Virus record (IMG/VR): IMGVR_UViG_3300009786_001143
Span: 1 to 29,854 of that record
Direction: 5' to 3' (one strand)
DNA: 29,854 nt
From: a virus
The notes below the pieces were generated by a model that saw only the letters and a program-made list of their open reading frames with translations, did not search any database and was not told where the DNA came from. The translations under genes and the position numbers were made by a program. How positions within the stretch are numbered: position 1 is the stretch's first letter; every line of letters starts with the position of its first letter. Shown in pieces: positions 28,846-29,854 of this stretch.

Positions 28846-29853
28846 ATGTCAAATTTCTTAAAGAATGTAATTAGGGAAACAGGTAATGAATATGCTGCGA
28901 TTGTTAGTGATGGTCTTAGTGCTGCTGATGTTAGCGGCTATGTGGATACCGGTAGTTTTATTTTCAATGCTCTATGTAGTGGCTCTATCCATGGCGGTCT
29001 ACCTGCGAATAAAATTACAGCCATCGCCGGAGAGTCCGCAACAGGCAAAACTTTTTTCTTGCTCGGGGTTTGTCAGTCGTTCTTGGAGAAGAATGTAGAT
29101 GGTAATGTAGTATTCTTTGAGTCAGAGTCCGCTATCACAAAAGATATGATAGAGTCACGGGGTATCGATTCATCACGAATGCTTATACTGCCAATTACTA
29201 CCGTACAGGAGTTCCGTTATCAAGCTCTACAAGTGCTTGAAGCGTATGAAGCAGACGAATCTAGAACGCCTCTAATATTGTGTCTTGATAGTCTGGGTAT
29301 GTTATCAACTACCAAAGAGATAGAAGACACAGAAGCAGGTAAAGAAACAAGAGACATGACCAGGTCACAAATAGTCAAGGCAACCTTTAGGGTATTGACC
29401 TTGAAACTGGGCAAGTTAGGTGTACCGTTACTTATTACAAACCACACTTATGATGTTATTGGGTCAATGTTCCCACAGAAAGAAATGGGTGGTGGTAGCG
29501 GACTCAAGTATGCAGCATCAACTATCATCTACCTTTCTAAGAAGAAAGATAAAGATGGAACAGATATCGTTGGCAACATAGTACATTGTAAAACATACAA
29601 ATCAAGACTAACAAAAGAGAACCAGATGGTTGATGTTCGGTTGTCTTACACTAAGGGTCTAGATAGATACTATGGGTTATTGGAACTTGGAGAAAAACAT
29701 GGTATTTTCTCCAAAGTTTCCACAAGATATGAAATGCCGGATGGTGGTAAAGTGTTTGGCAAACAGATACTAGCTGAACCAGAGAAGTATTTCACAGAAG
29801 AAGTTATGGCCAAGTTAGATCAAGCTGCTAAGATAGAGTTTTCTTATGGATAA
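28846..29853 (+). CDS. uvsX: UvsX RecA-like recombinase
   Basis: A protein of 335 residues (T4 UvsX has 391). It has the RecA core: Walker A GESATGKT at 62-69, the FESESAI catalytic region, Walker [12 protein letters not shown], a switch [13 protein letters not shown], then [11 protein letters not shown]. It pairs strands in recombination-dependent replication with UvsY (1118-1543). Ribosome site GAGGGAG precedes the ATG at 28846, which directly abuts the TAG of the glucosyltransferase-like gene. The gene is complete: TAA at 29851-29853 is one base from the window end. Confidence 0.93.
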   Translation: MSNFLKNVIRETGNEYAAIVSDGLSAADVSGYVDTGSFIFNALCSGSIHGGLPANKITAIAGESATGKTFFLLGVCQSFLEKNVDGNVVFFESESAITKDMIESRGIDSSRMLILPITTVQEFRYQALQVLEAYEADESRTPLILCLDSLGMLSTTKEIEDTEAGKETRDMTRSQIVKATFRVLTLKLGKLGVPLLITNHTYDVIGSMFPQKEMGGGSGLKYAASTIIYLSKKKDKDGTDIVGNIVHCKTYKSRLTKENQMVDVRLSYTKGLDRYYGLLELGEKHGIFSKVSTRYEMPDGGKVFGKQILAEPEKYFTEEVMAKLDQAAKIEFSYG

Positions 29854-29854
29854 G

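Noticed and set aside
1-29854. CRISPR arrays, insertion sequences, homing endonucleases, introns, attachment sites
   Set aside because: No direct-repeat arrays, transposase or HNH/GIY-YIG-type genes, and no split core genes were seen on either strand.

Overview
The window looks like part of the genome of a lytic, T4-like myovirus of a marine or aquatic heterotrophic bacterium. It is AT-rich, densely packed, and every credible gene is on the + strand. Stop/start overlaps (ATGA, GTGA, TAATG, TAGTG) are common. The T4 replication, recombination and late-transcription core is present in T4 map order: uvsY, uvsW, 55, 47, 46, 45, 44, 62, regA, 43 and uvsX. No photosynthesis genes are seen, which argues against a cyanophage. 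A phage-encoded type IV pilin and consensus sigma70 promoters suggest a Gram-negative (proteobacterial) host, but the host is not settled by the sequence.

Layout. 1-960: end of a virion-gene cluster (a 5'-truncated protein and a tail-tube-like protein). 961-2978: a structured leader, uvsY and uvsW. 2989-6079: small accessory genes: an Sm-like protein, three tandem exported two-cysteine proteins, a 2OG-Fe(II) oxygenase-like protein, a MoaD/ThiS-like ubiquitin-fold protein ending in Gly-Gly, a HAD phosphatase and a nucleoside deoxyribosyltransferase-like protein. 6101-10306: late sigma factor gp55, the gp47/gp46 nuclease, peptide deformylase and one unknown. 10310-12036: hsp20 with stacked early and late promoters and a strong terminator, then a cargo pair (possible endonuclease plus adenine methyltransferase). 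12037-14028: DUF3310, sliding clamp gp45, a zinc-ribbon protein and clamp loader gp44. 14025-21250: a 7.2-kb cargo block splitting gp44 from gp62 (DruA/DUF4338-like protein, glycosyltransferases, GNAT-like protein, type IV pilin, radical SAM enzyme, methyltransferase, UDP-sugar dehydrogenase). 21250-24966: gp62, RegA, a second Sm-like protein and DNA polymerase gp43. 24988-28845: a putative DNA-modification locus. 28846-29853: UvsX.

The most exciting region is 24988-28845. In T4 the interval between gene 43 and uvsX holds the cytosine-modification genes (42 and beta-gt). Here the same interval holds a ParB-like protein, a cytosine-C5 methyltransferase, a protein closely resembling CmoA (carboxy-SAM synthase) and a glycosyltransferase resembling T4 beta-glucosyltransferase. 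The methyltransferase has Arg in place of the nearly invariant Asn of motif X (GRMVPP instead of GNxVPP). As I recall, Lys at that Asn lets an engineered methyltransferase use carboxy-SAM. I infer a possible post-replicative pathway that puts a carboxymethyl or related group on cytosine, perhaps then glycosylated. One CmoA position that I recall as contacting the carboxylate is Glu here, so the exact cofactor is open.

Transcription signals are unusually uniform. Seven promoters share TTGAC(A/T), a 17-bp spacer, a TGN extension and TATACT or TAGGAT. In four of them the gene's start codon lies only 6-7 bases past the -10 box, which predicts leaderless early mRNAs. One perfect promoter points to the minus strand although no minus-strand gene exists there.
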